Below, piece after piece: positions 19,766 to 25,796 of a DNA stretch of 25,796 bases. Positions within the stretch are counted from its first letter, which is position 1; the number at the start of each line of letters is the position of its first letter. Location: IMG/VR virus record IMGVR_UViG_3300047510_000319, positions 1 to 25,796 of that record; one strand, written 5' to 3'. This DNA is from a virus. Under the pieces are notes generated by a model, which worked only from the letters and a program-made list of their open reading frames with translations, ran no database searches and had not been told where the DNA came from. Both the position numbers and the translations under genes were made by a program.

Positions 19766-20521
19766 TTATGATAATTTTCTAACACTTTTATTATATTTTA
19801 TAGATTCTTCTATTAAAGTTAGATTTACATCAACTAATTTTCCTGTATGAACAATAGCTGCGGTGTCCTTAGGAAAACAGTGTCCACCAAATCCTCTCTC
19901 AGGTGTAATTGTAGTATGACTATCACCTATACGACTGTCTGTTGCTATTACATGACGCACCATTTCATACTCAATGCCTGTAGCAGAGCAGAGATCATAT
20001 ACCTGATTGAAGAAAGCAACCTTAGTTGCCAGAAAACTGTTACGGAAGTATTTGGCTAATATTAATTCTTCTGGCAATGCTACTTGTGTAGTAAACTTAT
20101 TGTCATCAAAAGCTACACGGAATACAGCGTGCCAAAATCCTACTGCGTCTCCGCCCATGTAAATTTCACGTGTAGCTAAGAAATCTTTCACTGCACTAGC
20201 TGCTCTTAAAAATTCAGGCGCAAAGGTTAAACTATGATTAGGATACAGTTCTCTTAGTTTCTGCCATCCTTCTAGGCTAACGGTGCTCCTAACTAAAATA
20301 GGTGTGTCTTGATCAACGCGACCTACAACATCAATCACGTTGTCAGCATAGCAAGCACCAGTATCGGACTGAGGAGTACTTACACAAACAATAACACCTT
20401 CAGGTTTGCCAAAGTCTGTATGGCCCAGTGCCGGATCGTAGATGTTTACATTAAATTTGTCTTTAAGGGCCGCATAGTGAGCTTGCCCTACAAACCCATA
20501 ACCTGCAATTGTAATGTTCAT
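19766..20521 (-). CDS. Short UDP-glucose/GDP-mannose dehydrogenase family protein
   Basis: A 251-aa enzyme of nucleotide-sugar metabolism. The NAD-binding Rossmann motif GYGFVG is at 7-12. The family signature APEFLRAASAVKDF is at about 101-114, followed by the helix LAKYFRNSFLATKVAFFNQV with Asn161 and Lys167, and the catalytic Cys215 in RGFGGHCFPKD. The usual C-terminal nucleotide-sugar binding domain (another 130-180 residues) is absent, and the protein ends soon after the catalytic cysteine. Either it is a compact phage form working with a partner, or it catalyses only part of the usual reaction. A sigma70-like promoter (TTGACA-17-TATTAT) lies upstream. Confidence 0.88.
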   Translation of the reverse strand: MNITIAGYGFVGQAHYAALKDKFNVNIYDPALGHTDFGKPEGVIVCVSTPQSDTGACYADNVIDVVGRVDQDTPILVRSTVSLEGWQKLRELYPNHSLTFAPEFLRAASAVKDFLATREIYMGGDAVGFWHAVFRVAFDDNKFTTQVALPEELILAKYFRNSFLATKVAFFNQVYDLCSATGIEYEMVRHVIATDSRIGDSHTTITPERGFGGHCFPKDTAAIVHTGKLVDVNLTLIEESIKYNKSVRKLS

Positions 20522-20540
20522 TTGTTTTCCTTTTTGATGT

Positions 20541-20569
20541 ATAATACTATATGTTATTTACATTGTCAA
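20541..20569 (-). promoter_or_regulatory. Sigma70 promoter for the dehydrogenase gene
   Basis: TTGACA (20564-20569), 17 bases, TATTAT (20541-20546) on the minus strand, about 20 bases before ATG 20521 with AAAAAGGA as SD. Confidence 0.78.
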
Positions 20570-20645
20570 GTCATGCATTAAACGCATAACGAGTTTGCAC
20601 TAACCACAGTTGTTTTTTAGGTATAATCGTGTTAAATATATAGTT

Positions 20646-20665
20646 AATGCTGCAAGTGCAGCATT
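20646..20665 (+). promoter_or_regulatory. Leader hairpin before the microprotein operon
   Basis: AATGCTGC-AAGT-GCAGCATT forms a perfect eight-base stem with a tetraloop, 27 bases before ATG 20693. A TATAAT element near 20622 could be the -10; no matching -35 is seen at 17 bases. The hairpin may protect the 5' end or act as an attenuator. Confidence 0.5.
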
Positions 20666-20692
20666 TCACACATATATAGAGAGAAAACGAAA

Positions 20693-20857
20693 ATGTTAAC
20701 ACTAAAACTATTTAACGACTGGGTGCATTTACTGTCATCTAGACCTGCAGACAAGGATCTAGCAACTTGGGCTCGCATTGAATACAAAAAAGATTCACTT
20801 TACGCTTATCACCACATGCTTGAGCATGGTGTTGCTCCCGGAGCAGGAGCAAGATAA
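20693..20857 (+). CDS. 54-aa microprotein, first of the chain
   Basis: Starts MLTLKLFNDWVHLLSSRPAD, continues KDLATWARIEYKKDSLYAYH, and ends HGVAPGAGAR. Soluble, helical, rich in aromatic and basic residues. I do not recognise the family with certainty. Its stop overlaps the next start (TAATG). An SD for the next gene (AGGAG) lies in its last codons, so the order of translation is coupled. Confidence 0.72.
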   Translation: MLTLKLFNDWVHLLSSRPADKDLATWARIEYKKDSLYAYHHMLEHGVAPGAGAR

Positions 20858-21015
20858 TGATTGCAAAAATCAAAACTTGGTATGCTCGTCATAGAGTATA
20901 CAAAACAACTCTAAGAGAGTTAAATTCTCTTACCTACCACGAACTACGTGACCTTGGACTTGCACCCGAAATGATCCCAGTGGTTGCCAGCGAAGCTGCT
21001 TACGGAATACGATAA
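20857..21015 (+). CDS. DUF1127-like small arginine-rich protein, 52 aa
   Basis: Starts MIAKIKTWYARHRVYKTTLR and continues ELNSLTYHELRDLGLAPEMI, which matches the DUF1127/YjiS pattern (basic helix, then LxxLxxxELxDLGL). In alphaproteobacteria these small proteins act in RNA turnover and in phosphate and carbon metabolism (for example Rhodobacter CcaF1, and Agrobacterium small arginine-rich proteins). A good SD (AGGAG, seven bases) precedes the ATG, and the ATG overlaps the previous stop. Two other frames in this chain show related composition. Confidence 0.82.
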   Translation: MIAKIKTWYARHRVYKTTLRELNSLTYHELRDLGLAPEMIPVVASEAAYGIR

Positions 21016-21206
21016 TGTTAGGTACAATAATGCTTAGAAATATGTTTAAAGATTTACTTAACACCCGTACTGAAAAGCAATATGTTGAAGAATATCTTGC
21101 AGACAGTATCAGTTTAGAAGATCTAGAACGTAGACAACGCACAATCAGCAAAGGTGAAGCACCTTGGCAGCTTAGAGCAAATCAAAACTTGAAAGGGTGG
21201 ATATAA
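21015..21206 (+). CDS. DUF3563-like small protein, up to 63 aa
   Basis: Starts MLGTIMLRNMFKDLLNTRTE (an internal ATG at 21030 is an alternative). The second half, EEYLADSISLEDLERRQRTI, resembles the YLAxSxDxxDLExRxR pattern of DUF3563, a proteobacterial small-protein family. It ends LRANQNLKGWI. One-base overlap with both neighbours (TAATG). Role unknown. Confidence 0.78.
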   Translation: MLGTIMLRNMFKDLLNTRTEKQYVEEYLADSISLEDLERRQRTISKGEAPWQLRANQNLKGWI

Positions 21207-21268
21207 TGTTAGATCCAGATCACAGTTACTATCGCGATCACAGCGAAAAGAAAGCGGGCGGCAAATAA
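21206..21268 (+). CDS. 20-aa microprotein
   Basis: MLDPDHSYYRDHSEKKAGGK; reads from an ATG overlapping the previous stop to a TAA that overlaps the next ATG. AAGGG lies upstream of the start. His/Tyr/Asp-rich and hydrophilic. It may be a real peptide or mainly a coupling link. Confidence 0.55.
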   Translation: MLDPDHSYYRDHSEKKAGGK

Positions 21269-21387
21269 TGTGGCAACGCATTATTGCGTTATTTGAACGC
21301 ACAGGTCGTGCTAGAGCCGCTGCTGAACTAGCACGTCAAGGACGTCATGATCTTGCTCGTAAGATCATGCTAGGAGAAAATCTATGA
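21268..21387 (+). CDS. 39-aa arginine-rich microprotein
   Basis: MWQRIIALFERTGRARAAAE, then LARQGRHDLARKIMLGENL. An amphipathic basic helix followed by a second helix with an LARQGRHDLAR motif; composition is similar to DUF1127 proteins but shorter. It overlaps the next gene by four bases (ATGA). The SD for the next gene (AGGAG) lies in its last codons. Confidence 0.7.
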   Translation: MWQRIIALFERTGRARAAAELARQGRHDLARKIMLGENL

Positions 21388-21455
21388 GTCATATTCCATA
21401 CTACGGTGAAGATGCTCCAAAAAAAGATCACAAGCCGGTTGACACTGATAAATAA
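21384..21455 (+). CDS. 23-aa microprotein, last of the chain
   Basis: MSHIPYYGEDAPKKDHKPVD, then TDK. AGGAG seven bases upstream of the ATG. Its last codons and stop (GAT AAA TAA) form the late-promoter octamer of the next gene. Hydrophilic with two Lys-rich patches. Confidence 0.62.
   Translation: MSHIPYYGEDAPKKDHKPVDTDK
21447..21454 (+). promoter_or_regulatory. Late promoter GATAAATA for the 102-aa gene
   Basis: GATAAATA on the plus strand built from the last codons of the 23-aa gene, about 48 bases before the next ATG. Confidence 0.75.
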
Positions 21456-21502
21456 TTTTGTTACACTAGTAACAGTTCACACACATACACAAGGAGAAAA
21501 TG

Positions 21503-21811
21503 ATGAACGATAAATTCCCAAGCGAAATGATGGAACAGTTTGCTACCATGATGAAGGCTGCAATGCCTACTGTAAAAGCAAACAAAAATGGTTTTGAAAT
21601 CCGTACCAAGGTACTTGAGTTTGCTCAGAACCAAGCATGGCAAGACTATCACGCAAAGTGGGGTCAGTTTGAAACTTCAATCAGCAAAGACGGTAAAGAA
21701 GTTGTTACTAAAGTAGAACTTCCAAGTGTTCCTGGTGCTGATGCTGTTCTCGAAACTGCTCAGAAGTTTTACGATTTCGTAAGCAACAACTCAACTAAAA
21801 CTAAAGACTAA
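21503..21811 (+). CDS. 102-aa phasin-like/structural-type protein
   Basis: Helical protein starting MNDKFPSEMMEQFATMMKAA, then KANKNGFEIRTKVLEFAQNQ, with a short strand region (EVVTKVELPSVPGADAVLET) and a final helix (AQKFYDFVSNN). I recall similar proteins in cyanophages and pelagiphages, function unknown. The helix pattern is reminiscent of phasins. ATG 21503 is preferred over 21500 because AAGGAG is then at better spacing. The late promoter and strong SD suggest high late expression. Confidence 0.78.
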   Translation: MNDKFPSEMMEQFATMMKAAMPTVKANKNGFEIRTKVLEFAQNQAWQDYHAKWGQFETSISKDGKEVVTKVELPSVPGADAVLETAQKFYDFVSNNSTKTKD

Positions 21812-21892
21812 AATATACTTGACTAAATAGAAATGTTATTATAAACTTATTAAATGTAAGGCATAGCCTGTATATTATTATATGAAAGAAAG

Positions 21893-21919
21893 CCCCTGTT
21901 AGTGTAATGCTAGCAGGGG
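21893..21919. terminator. Terminator hairpin between convergent genes
   Basis: CCCCTGTTAG and CTAGCAGGGG pair over ten bases (one G-U) around a seven-base loop, seven bases after the stop of the minus-strand GT gene. On the minus strand the stem is followed by CTTTCTTTC; on the plus strand by TTAACCTTT. It probably serves both directions. Confidence 0.8.
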
Positions 21920-21926
21920 TTAACCT

Positions 21927-24900
21927 TTATCTACGCTTAAAGTGATAGTCACCATCAGGTCCATAGTTTGTAAACTGTGCTACTAACTCGAATCCTATGC
22001 TGTGCATATATTCAAACACAGTTTCTCTTAGAGGCGCACCTTTGTTATATTCAACGCTTTGCAGTTCTAGTATAACATGTTCTACAGTTTCTAATACTTC
22101 TTCTGCGCCACGCAGTACATCAAGTTCTGCACCCTGTACATCCATTTTTAACAGTTCAGGCTTAGGCAACTGTTTTAATCTATGTACTGCATCCAGTGTT
22201 ACTGTTTGATAAGTGCGCTTGTGTGTTTCATTAAAGTAAAATGCACTGTTGGCATTGATGTCACTGTTTTCAATATAATAACTGTTGCCGCCAGGATGCC
22301 AATCATTCTGATAGAACTCTACAGTTTTGCCACTCGCATTACTTAATACTCCTATGTGATAAGGTATACCTTTTTCTTTGTATAGAAATTCACAACTGGG
22401 CATTGCTTCGAACGCAACTATATTGCTGTTGGGCCAAATCTGTTCTGCTTCATTGGTCCAGTGCAGCACACATGCACCTACATCATATATCACACTAGGC
22501 TCAAAGCCACTGTCTTTTAAATATTGTAGATAGTCCACATGCTGTTTTGGCAATAGTCGTTGGTTGCTGAGATCTCTCAATCTATCAGTAATGCTGTTGT
22601 CCGCAGCAGGTATTGAATCGTCTACGGTAAACTCACCTTGTCCTATGTGTCTACACTTAATAGCAGTGTCAGCATAGATCTTAAAACCTTTCTTGAGTGC
22701 TTTGGCACAAAAGTCTACGTCTTCGCTGATAGTGTTGGTGTGATTCAATGCGCTGTGATAAACAAAGTGTGGATAGGGTATTGCTTGAAACACAGACTTT
22801 TTGATTAGTACACATCCAAAGCCACAGCCGCCGATGGGCACAAGTCCGCGGTCTTTGATTTTACCGTAAGGTATGTTGCTAACGCCGCCTCGGTCATTGT
22901 TTTCGTATATTTCCAGAGTGTGATGCCCTGGCTTGCGTTGTATGTACAAGCCGCTGACCACGTCAACGTCATGCGACAGAAATCTTCTCAGAGTGTCTCT
23001 TGGTAATACAATATCACTGTCTACACTCAGTAGATAGTCATATCCTTTGACTACCCAGTCTGCAATTAGATTTCGTATTTGATCTATGTTATAACCATAG
23101 AAGTATTGAAACACTGTCTGATAGCCCTCTGGAACGTCCAGATCGTATATACTCTTGAAGGTTTCCGGTTCTATATACTTGGCTGTGGGTATCGCTATCA
23201 GGATCTTTTTTTTTGGTTGATTCATGTTGACAATCTCTCTTGCATTTTTATTTTGTTCTGTGCTGTTAACTTTGTAATCATTAAGCGGATTAACGTCATT
23301 GTAGTTTACCATTATGTCTTGCACTGCCTGTACACTGTTAGGATCAGCCTGCTCTATCAATGCATAGAATACACTGCCATCGCCGCCTGCGCCGTACCAT
23401 TCGCCGTTAGTGTCTTTGAACAGTGTGTCATCTACGCTGTCTATTAGACTTTTTCTAAATGTTCTTAGATGTGTATAGGGCAGTATCCAGTTGAAATGGT
23501 GTGTTCTATATGCTCTTGTTTCTTTAATGTGCTGTGGATATTCCTGTGCTATCAAAGGAATGTTATCTGCTATGCTCCAGCAACTGCCATAGGTAAACTC
23601 TGCTCCGTCTAGGTATCGATCGTTGTAGTAGTGAAATATGCTGTTGTCATTGGTTAAACTGTCGTCGCCATCCAGTAACATGATAATGCTGTCTGTTTCT
23701 AAACTTCTAACAGTTTCAATTTGATTTCTCACTGCACCGTAGTGACTAGTTCTCTTTACAATTTTGAACTTGCTTTGTATATGTTCAGGCAAAGATGCAA
23801 TAGTCCGTTCTATTACAGCAACGCTTTGATCTGTAGAACAGTCATCAATCAGCGTGTGTTCCCAGTTGTCATAGTCCTGTGCAGCAACACTGAGTATGTG
23901 ATTTTCTAAGTAGTGTTCTGCATTATAGAAAGGACTTACAATCTCTATCTTCTGTTGTGGATAACTGGCTGTGTGCGGCATTTCACAGGGATTGGTATAG
24001 CGTCTTTTCCATATCTTGTGTATGCGTTGATTTATTTTTTGTACTGCTCTGTATTCATCCACAGGTAGATGCTGTTTTAACTTGTAATAGAAATGCTGTT
24101 TCCACTGTAGAGCCACTGTGTCCCAACCTACTACGTCTTTTATTATATTACAATAGTTTTGTTTTTGTTGATGTAGATATCGATCACAATATGCCTGTAC
24201 AGTAACAGCAACAAACTTTTCAATCTGTTGTGGCGAGTTAATGTTTGGGAACAGATTGTTTGGTACTACAGAATAATCAATCACATAGCAGGCTTCGGCC
24301 AGTGCTATTTCTTCTAGTGCTCCAAATCTGCAGGTTATCAACGGTGTGTTGTAGCAGAGACTTTCCACTGAACTGATACCAAATGTTTCTGGAAACGCAC
24401 TTGGATAGATCATGAAGCTAGATTGTTGAAGTATGTGTGCAATAGACTTTTGTGATATAACGCCTGTAAACTCTATGTCCAACTGTTGGTTCACAGGATC
24501 ATTGGCCATAACATGCCAATCCTGCTCCTGTTGATCAGGAGCACTGCTCTTGCCAAATCTATAGTATCCGCCTATTATTTTTAGTTTAGCATTGGGCAAC
24601 TGTTGTTTGACTCTGGGCCAAATTTCTTTTACTAAAGGTACCATGCCTTTGGTAACACTGGCATTGTATACAAACAGATCAGGGTCTTTGCTTTTTAGAT
24701 CTGTTTGAGTATCGTAGATGTTAACGCCGTTCCTAGTTATAAAAACTTTGGGTTTAAGCACTTCGAAGTTGCGTCTTGCACCGTGATCGCAGTTGGTAAT
24801 GTAGGTTAGATGCCAGTCGCTCAGTGTAAAGATATCTGTGATTCTGTTTTCGGTTGCAAGTTTTTCTATCAGCAAATCGCCTAGACAGAAGGTGTCGTGC

Positions 24901-25277
24901 ATCCAAAGTATTCGCAATTTGGCTTTGCTGAGTATTCTGTTGTAGAGATCAAGCTGTTGAAATGGTGCTGCTCTGTTGTCTCTCAGCTGTGGATAGTCTT
25001 TGGGATCTGTGAAAGGTATTACAGTTCTTGAACTGATTACAATATCAAAGTCCCAGTCCTTGGCTAGATCTCTTGTGGGTCTGTAGACAACACCGTTGTA
25101 TGTGCCAGGCTGTGTGTCTTCTGAATCACAGTTGTTGAATACTGTTACACTAAACCCAAGTTTAGCTAGTTGTTCGCTGGCAAAAGTAACAGCACTTTCT
25201 GAGCCACCTAGACCTTGTTTGTATACTGTTGTACCATCATAGGGTATACCAATGATGTCTATGATTGCGATCTTCAT
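21927..25277 (-). CDS. Multidomain glycosyltransferase (GT4-GT2-GT-A) fused to FkbM methyltransferase
   Basis: An 1116-aa cytoplasmic enzyme with four units in a row. Residues 1-400 are a GT-B, GT4-like glycosyltransferase (GGSESAV at 24-30, NASVTKGM, and an E-x7-E pair Glu297/Glu305 in FPETFGISSVES). Residues about 443-685 are a GT2 domain (VSPFYNAEHYLENHILSVAA, DDCS at 478, DGDD at 536). Residues about 690-890 are a second GT-A-type domain (DSD at 753-755, GGCGFGCVLIKK, SEDVDFCAKA). Residues about 905-1116 are an FkbM-type SAM methyltransferase (YDVGA at 931-935, KMDVQGAELDVL at 1044). It would build and O-methylate a glycan on phage protein, DNA or the host surface. It has its own sigma70-like promoter and a terminator. 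Confidence 0.9.
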   Translation of the reverse strand: MKIAIIDIIGIPYDGTTVYKQGLGGSESAVTFASEQLAKLGFSVTVFNNCDSEDTQPGTYNGVVYRPTRDLAKDWDFDIVISSRTVIPFTDPKDYPQLRDNRAAPFQQLDLYNRILSKAKLRILWMHDTFCLGDLLIEKLATENRITDIFTLSDWHLTYITNCDHGARRNFEVLKPKVFITRNGVNIYDTQTDLKSKDPDLFVYNASVTKGMVPLVKEIWPRVKQQLPNAKLKIIGGYYRFGKSSAPDQQEQDWHVMANDPVNQQLDIEFTGVISQKSIAHILQQSSFMIYPSAFPETFGISSVESLCYNTPLITCRFGALEEIALAEACYVIDYSVVPNNLFPNINSPQQIEKFVAVTVQAYCDRYLHQQKQNYCNIIKDVVGWDTVALQWKQHFYYKLKQHLPVDEYRAVQKINQRIHKIWKRRYTNPCEMPHTASYPQQKIEIVSPFYNAEHYLENHILSVAAQDYDNWEHTLIDDCSTDQSVAVIERTIASLPEHIQSKFKIVKRTSHYGAVRNQIETVRSLETDSIIMLLDGDDSLTNDNSIFHYYNDRYLDGAEFTYGSCWSIADNIPLIAQEYPQHIKETRAYRTHHFNWILPYTHLRTFRKSLIDSVDDTLFKDTNGEWYGAGGDGSVFYALIEQADPNSVQAVQDIMVNYNDVNPLNDYKVNSTEQNKNAREIVNMNQPKKKILIAIPTAKYIEPETFKSIYDLDVPEGYQTVFQYFYGYNIDQIRNLIADWVVKGYDYLLSVDSDIVLPRDTLRRFLSHDVDVVSGLYIQRKPGHHTLEIYENNDRGGVSNIPYGKIKDRGLVPIGGCGFGCVLIKKSVFQAIPYPHFVYHSALNHTNTISEDVDFCAKALKKGFKIYADTAIKCRHIGQGEFTVDDSIPAADNSITDRLRDLSNQRLLPKQHVDYLQYLKDSGFEPSVIYDVGACVLHWTNEAEQIWPNSNIVAFEAMPSCEFLYKEKGIPYHIGVLSNASGKTVEFYQNDWHPGGNSYYIENSDINANSAFYFNETHKRTYQTVTLDAVHRLKQLPKPELLKMDVQGAELDVLRGAEEVLETVEHVILELQSVEYNKGAPLRETVFEYMHSIGFELVAQFTNYGPDGDYHFKRR

Positions 25278-25284
25278 AAATGTA

Positions 25285-25313
25285 ATTATATAGTACTGTT
25301 GACAAAAAGTCTA
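25285..25313 (-). promoter_or_regulatory. Sigma70-like promoter for the GT-FkbM gene
   Basis: TAGACT (25308-25313), 17 bases, TATAAT (25285-25290) on the minus strand. The ATG at 25277 lies only seven bases after the -10, so the transcript would be almost leaderless, or a downstream start applies. Confidence 0.55.
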
Positions 25314-25321
25314 GTTTTGAT

Positions 25322-25796
25322 TTAGGAATCACTCCAGCGTTGGAATGATCCTGATGTAACAATAAACAGTTCGTAACTGAAAGTTGATCCTCTATAGGCA
25401 TCTAGCACAGTTACAGAATTAAGCAGACCTGTTCTTACTCTAGAACCTAGTCTAACTGTGTTAAAGGTAGACACAATGTATCCTGTTGGCGGTGGCGGAA
25501 GTACAGTGTCTGGATTGTCAGGAAAAGTAAATGTTGTACCAGGCCAAATAATACGAACTGCACCGTTACCACCAGGTGCAACAACACCTGTATTACTGTC
25601 CCAAGATCCGCCGCCTCCGCCACCAGGAGAACCACCGTTACCACCTTTTGACCCGGCACTTGTTGATCCGTTTCCGTCTCCACCATTAACTGCTGTCGAA
25701 GCAAATATATTAGAGCCACCGCCGCCGCCGCCGGTTATGTCACTTTGCCCTGTGCCACCATTACCACCGCCACCATTACCTGTTCCAGCACTAAAC
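25322..25796 (-). CDS. Partial glycine-rich tail fibre/adhesin, C-terminal end
   Basis: Open reading frame running off the right edge; 158 codons visible including the stop. The first 90 residues are Gly/Ser/Asn-rich (GNGGGGNGGTGQSDITGGGG, later SAGSKGGNGGSPGGGGGGSW), forming a polyglycine-helix sandwich like the Gly-rich tips of phage fibres. GGNGAVRIIWPGTTFTFP follows, a typical closing segment of glycine-rich phage fibre domains. A short beta domain ends the chain (TGYIVSTFNTVRLG, ELFIVTSGSFQRWSDS). It is likely host-recognition related. The N-terminus is outside the window. Confidence 0.82.
   Translation of the reverse strand, partial: FSAGTGNGGGGNGGTGQSDITGGGGGGSNIFASTAVNGGDGNGSTSAGSKGGNGGSPGGGGGGSWDSNTGVVAPGGNGAVRIIWPGTTFTFPDNPDTVLPPPPTGYIVSTFNTVRLGSRVRTGLLNSVTVLDAYRGSTFSYELFIVTSGSFQRWSDS

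Noticed and set aside
21812-21892. Possible promoter (TTGACT then TATAAA) in the gap after the 102-aa gene
   Set aside because: Spacing is 15 bases and it points into a terminator hairpin with no gene after it; too weak to call.
25447-25719. Leu/Val/Gln-rich minus-strand frame
   Set aside because: Out-of-frame reading of the glycine-rich fibre gene; the GGN-rich frame that runs through to the window edge is clearly the coding one.
25590-25796. Short repeated GGTGGC-like units, possible tandem repeat or CRISPR
   Set aside because: The repeats are irregular and explained by glycine codons of the fibre; no constant repeats with spacers.

Overview
The window looks like part of the genome of a T4-like (Myoviridae-type) marine phage. 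The evidence is: class I ribonucleotide reductase genes with a glutaredoxin, a PAAR-type spike protein, a beta-helix tail fibre, an XhlA-like coiled-coil/membrane protein, a PD-(D/E)XK exonuclease, many small head/neck-type hypothetical proteins of the kind found in cyanophages and pelagiphages, and about ten copies of the T4 late-promoter octamer NATAAATA at gene junctions. The host is probably an alphaproteobacterium (SAR11-, SAR116- or Roseobacter-like). This rests on a circularly permuted two-piece tmRNA, a pseudoazurin, an alphaproteobacterial-looking PstS, and DUF1127/DUF3563-like microproteins. Host and family assignments are inference; no search was run.

Layout. (1) 1-1.96 kb, minus strand: a tightly overlapping respiratory operon behind a sigma70-type promoter. 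It holds a two-helix membrane protein, a 21-aa microprotein, a one-helix membrane protein, an alternative oxidase (AOX), a secreted pseudoazurin and a 70-aa protein. (2) 1.96-2.37 kb, minus: the permuted tmRNA gene. (3) 2.38-3.7 kb, minus: small early-type genes (SWIM zinc finger, 59-aa basic helical protein, HAD phosphatase), with consensus sigma70 promoters ahead of the SWIM and HAD genes. (4) 3.7-5.7 kb, minus: spike/tail genes, including a PAAR-M15 peptidase fusion. (5) 5.7-9.05 kb, minus: a 31-aa basic protein, glutaredoxin, NrdA, and NrdB carrying an N-terminal ATP-cone. (6) 9.1-17.8 kb, minus: tail fibre, exonuclease, and a run of probable head-associated proteins, several of which start with a short leader followed by a T4 prohead-protease-like site. 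(7) 17.9-18.65 kb, plus: a class 3 lipase. (8) 18.7-20.5 kb, minus: pstS and a short nucleotide-sugar dehydrogenase. (9) 20.7-21.8 kb, plus: a chain of six microproteins joined by 1-4 nt stop/start overlaps, then a late-promoter-driven structural-type gene. (10) 21.9-25.3 kb, minus: a 1116-aa protein fusing three glycosyltransferase-like domains to an FkbM methyltransferase. (11) 25.3 kb to the end, minus: the C-terminal part of a glycine-rich fibre or adhesin.

Two promoter classes can be read from the sequence. One is TTGACA/T-N17-TATAMT-like (host sigma70, presumably early). The other is NATAAATA (presumably gp55/gp33-type late), usually overlapping the stop codon of the preceding gene. Taken together, the accessory genes suggest a phage that reshapes host respiration (AOX/pseudoazurin), phosphate uptake (PstS), nucleotide synthesis (Nrd/Grx), ribosome rescue (tmRNA) and surface glycans (GT-FkbM fusion, UDP-sugar dehydrogenase). 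The most unusual parts are the AOX-pseudoazurin operon, the microprotein chain, the permuted phage tmRNA, and the cluster of putative head-targeted, protease-processed proteins.
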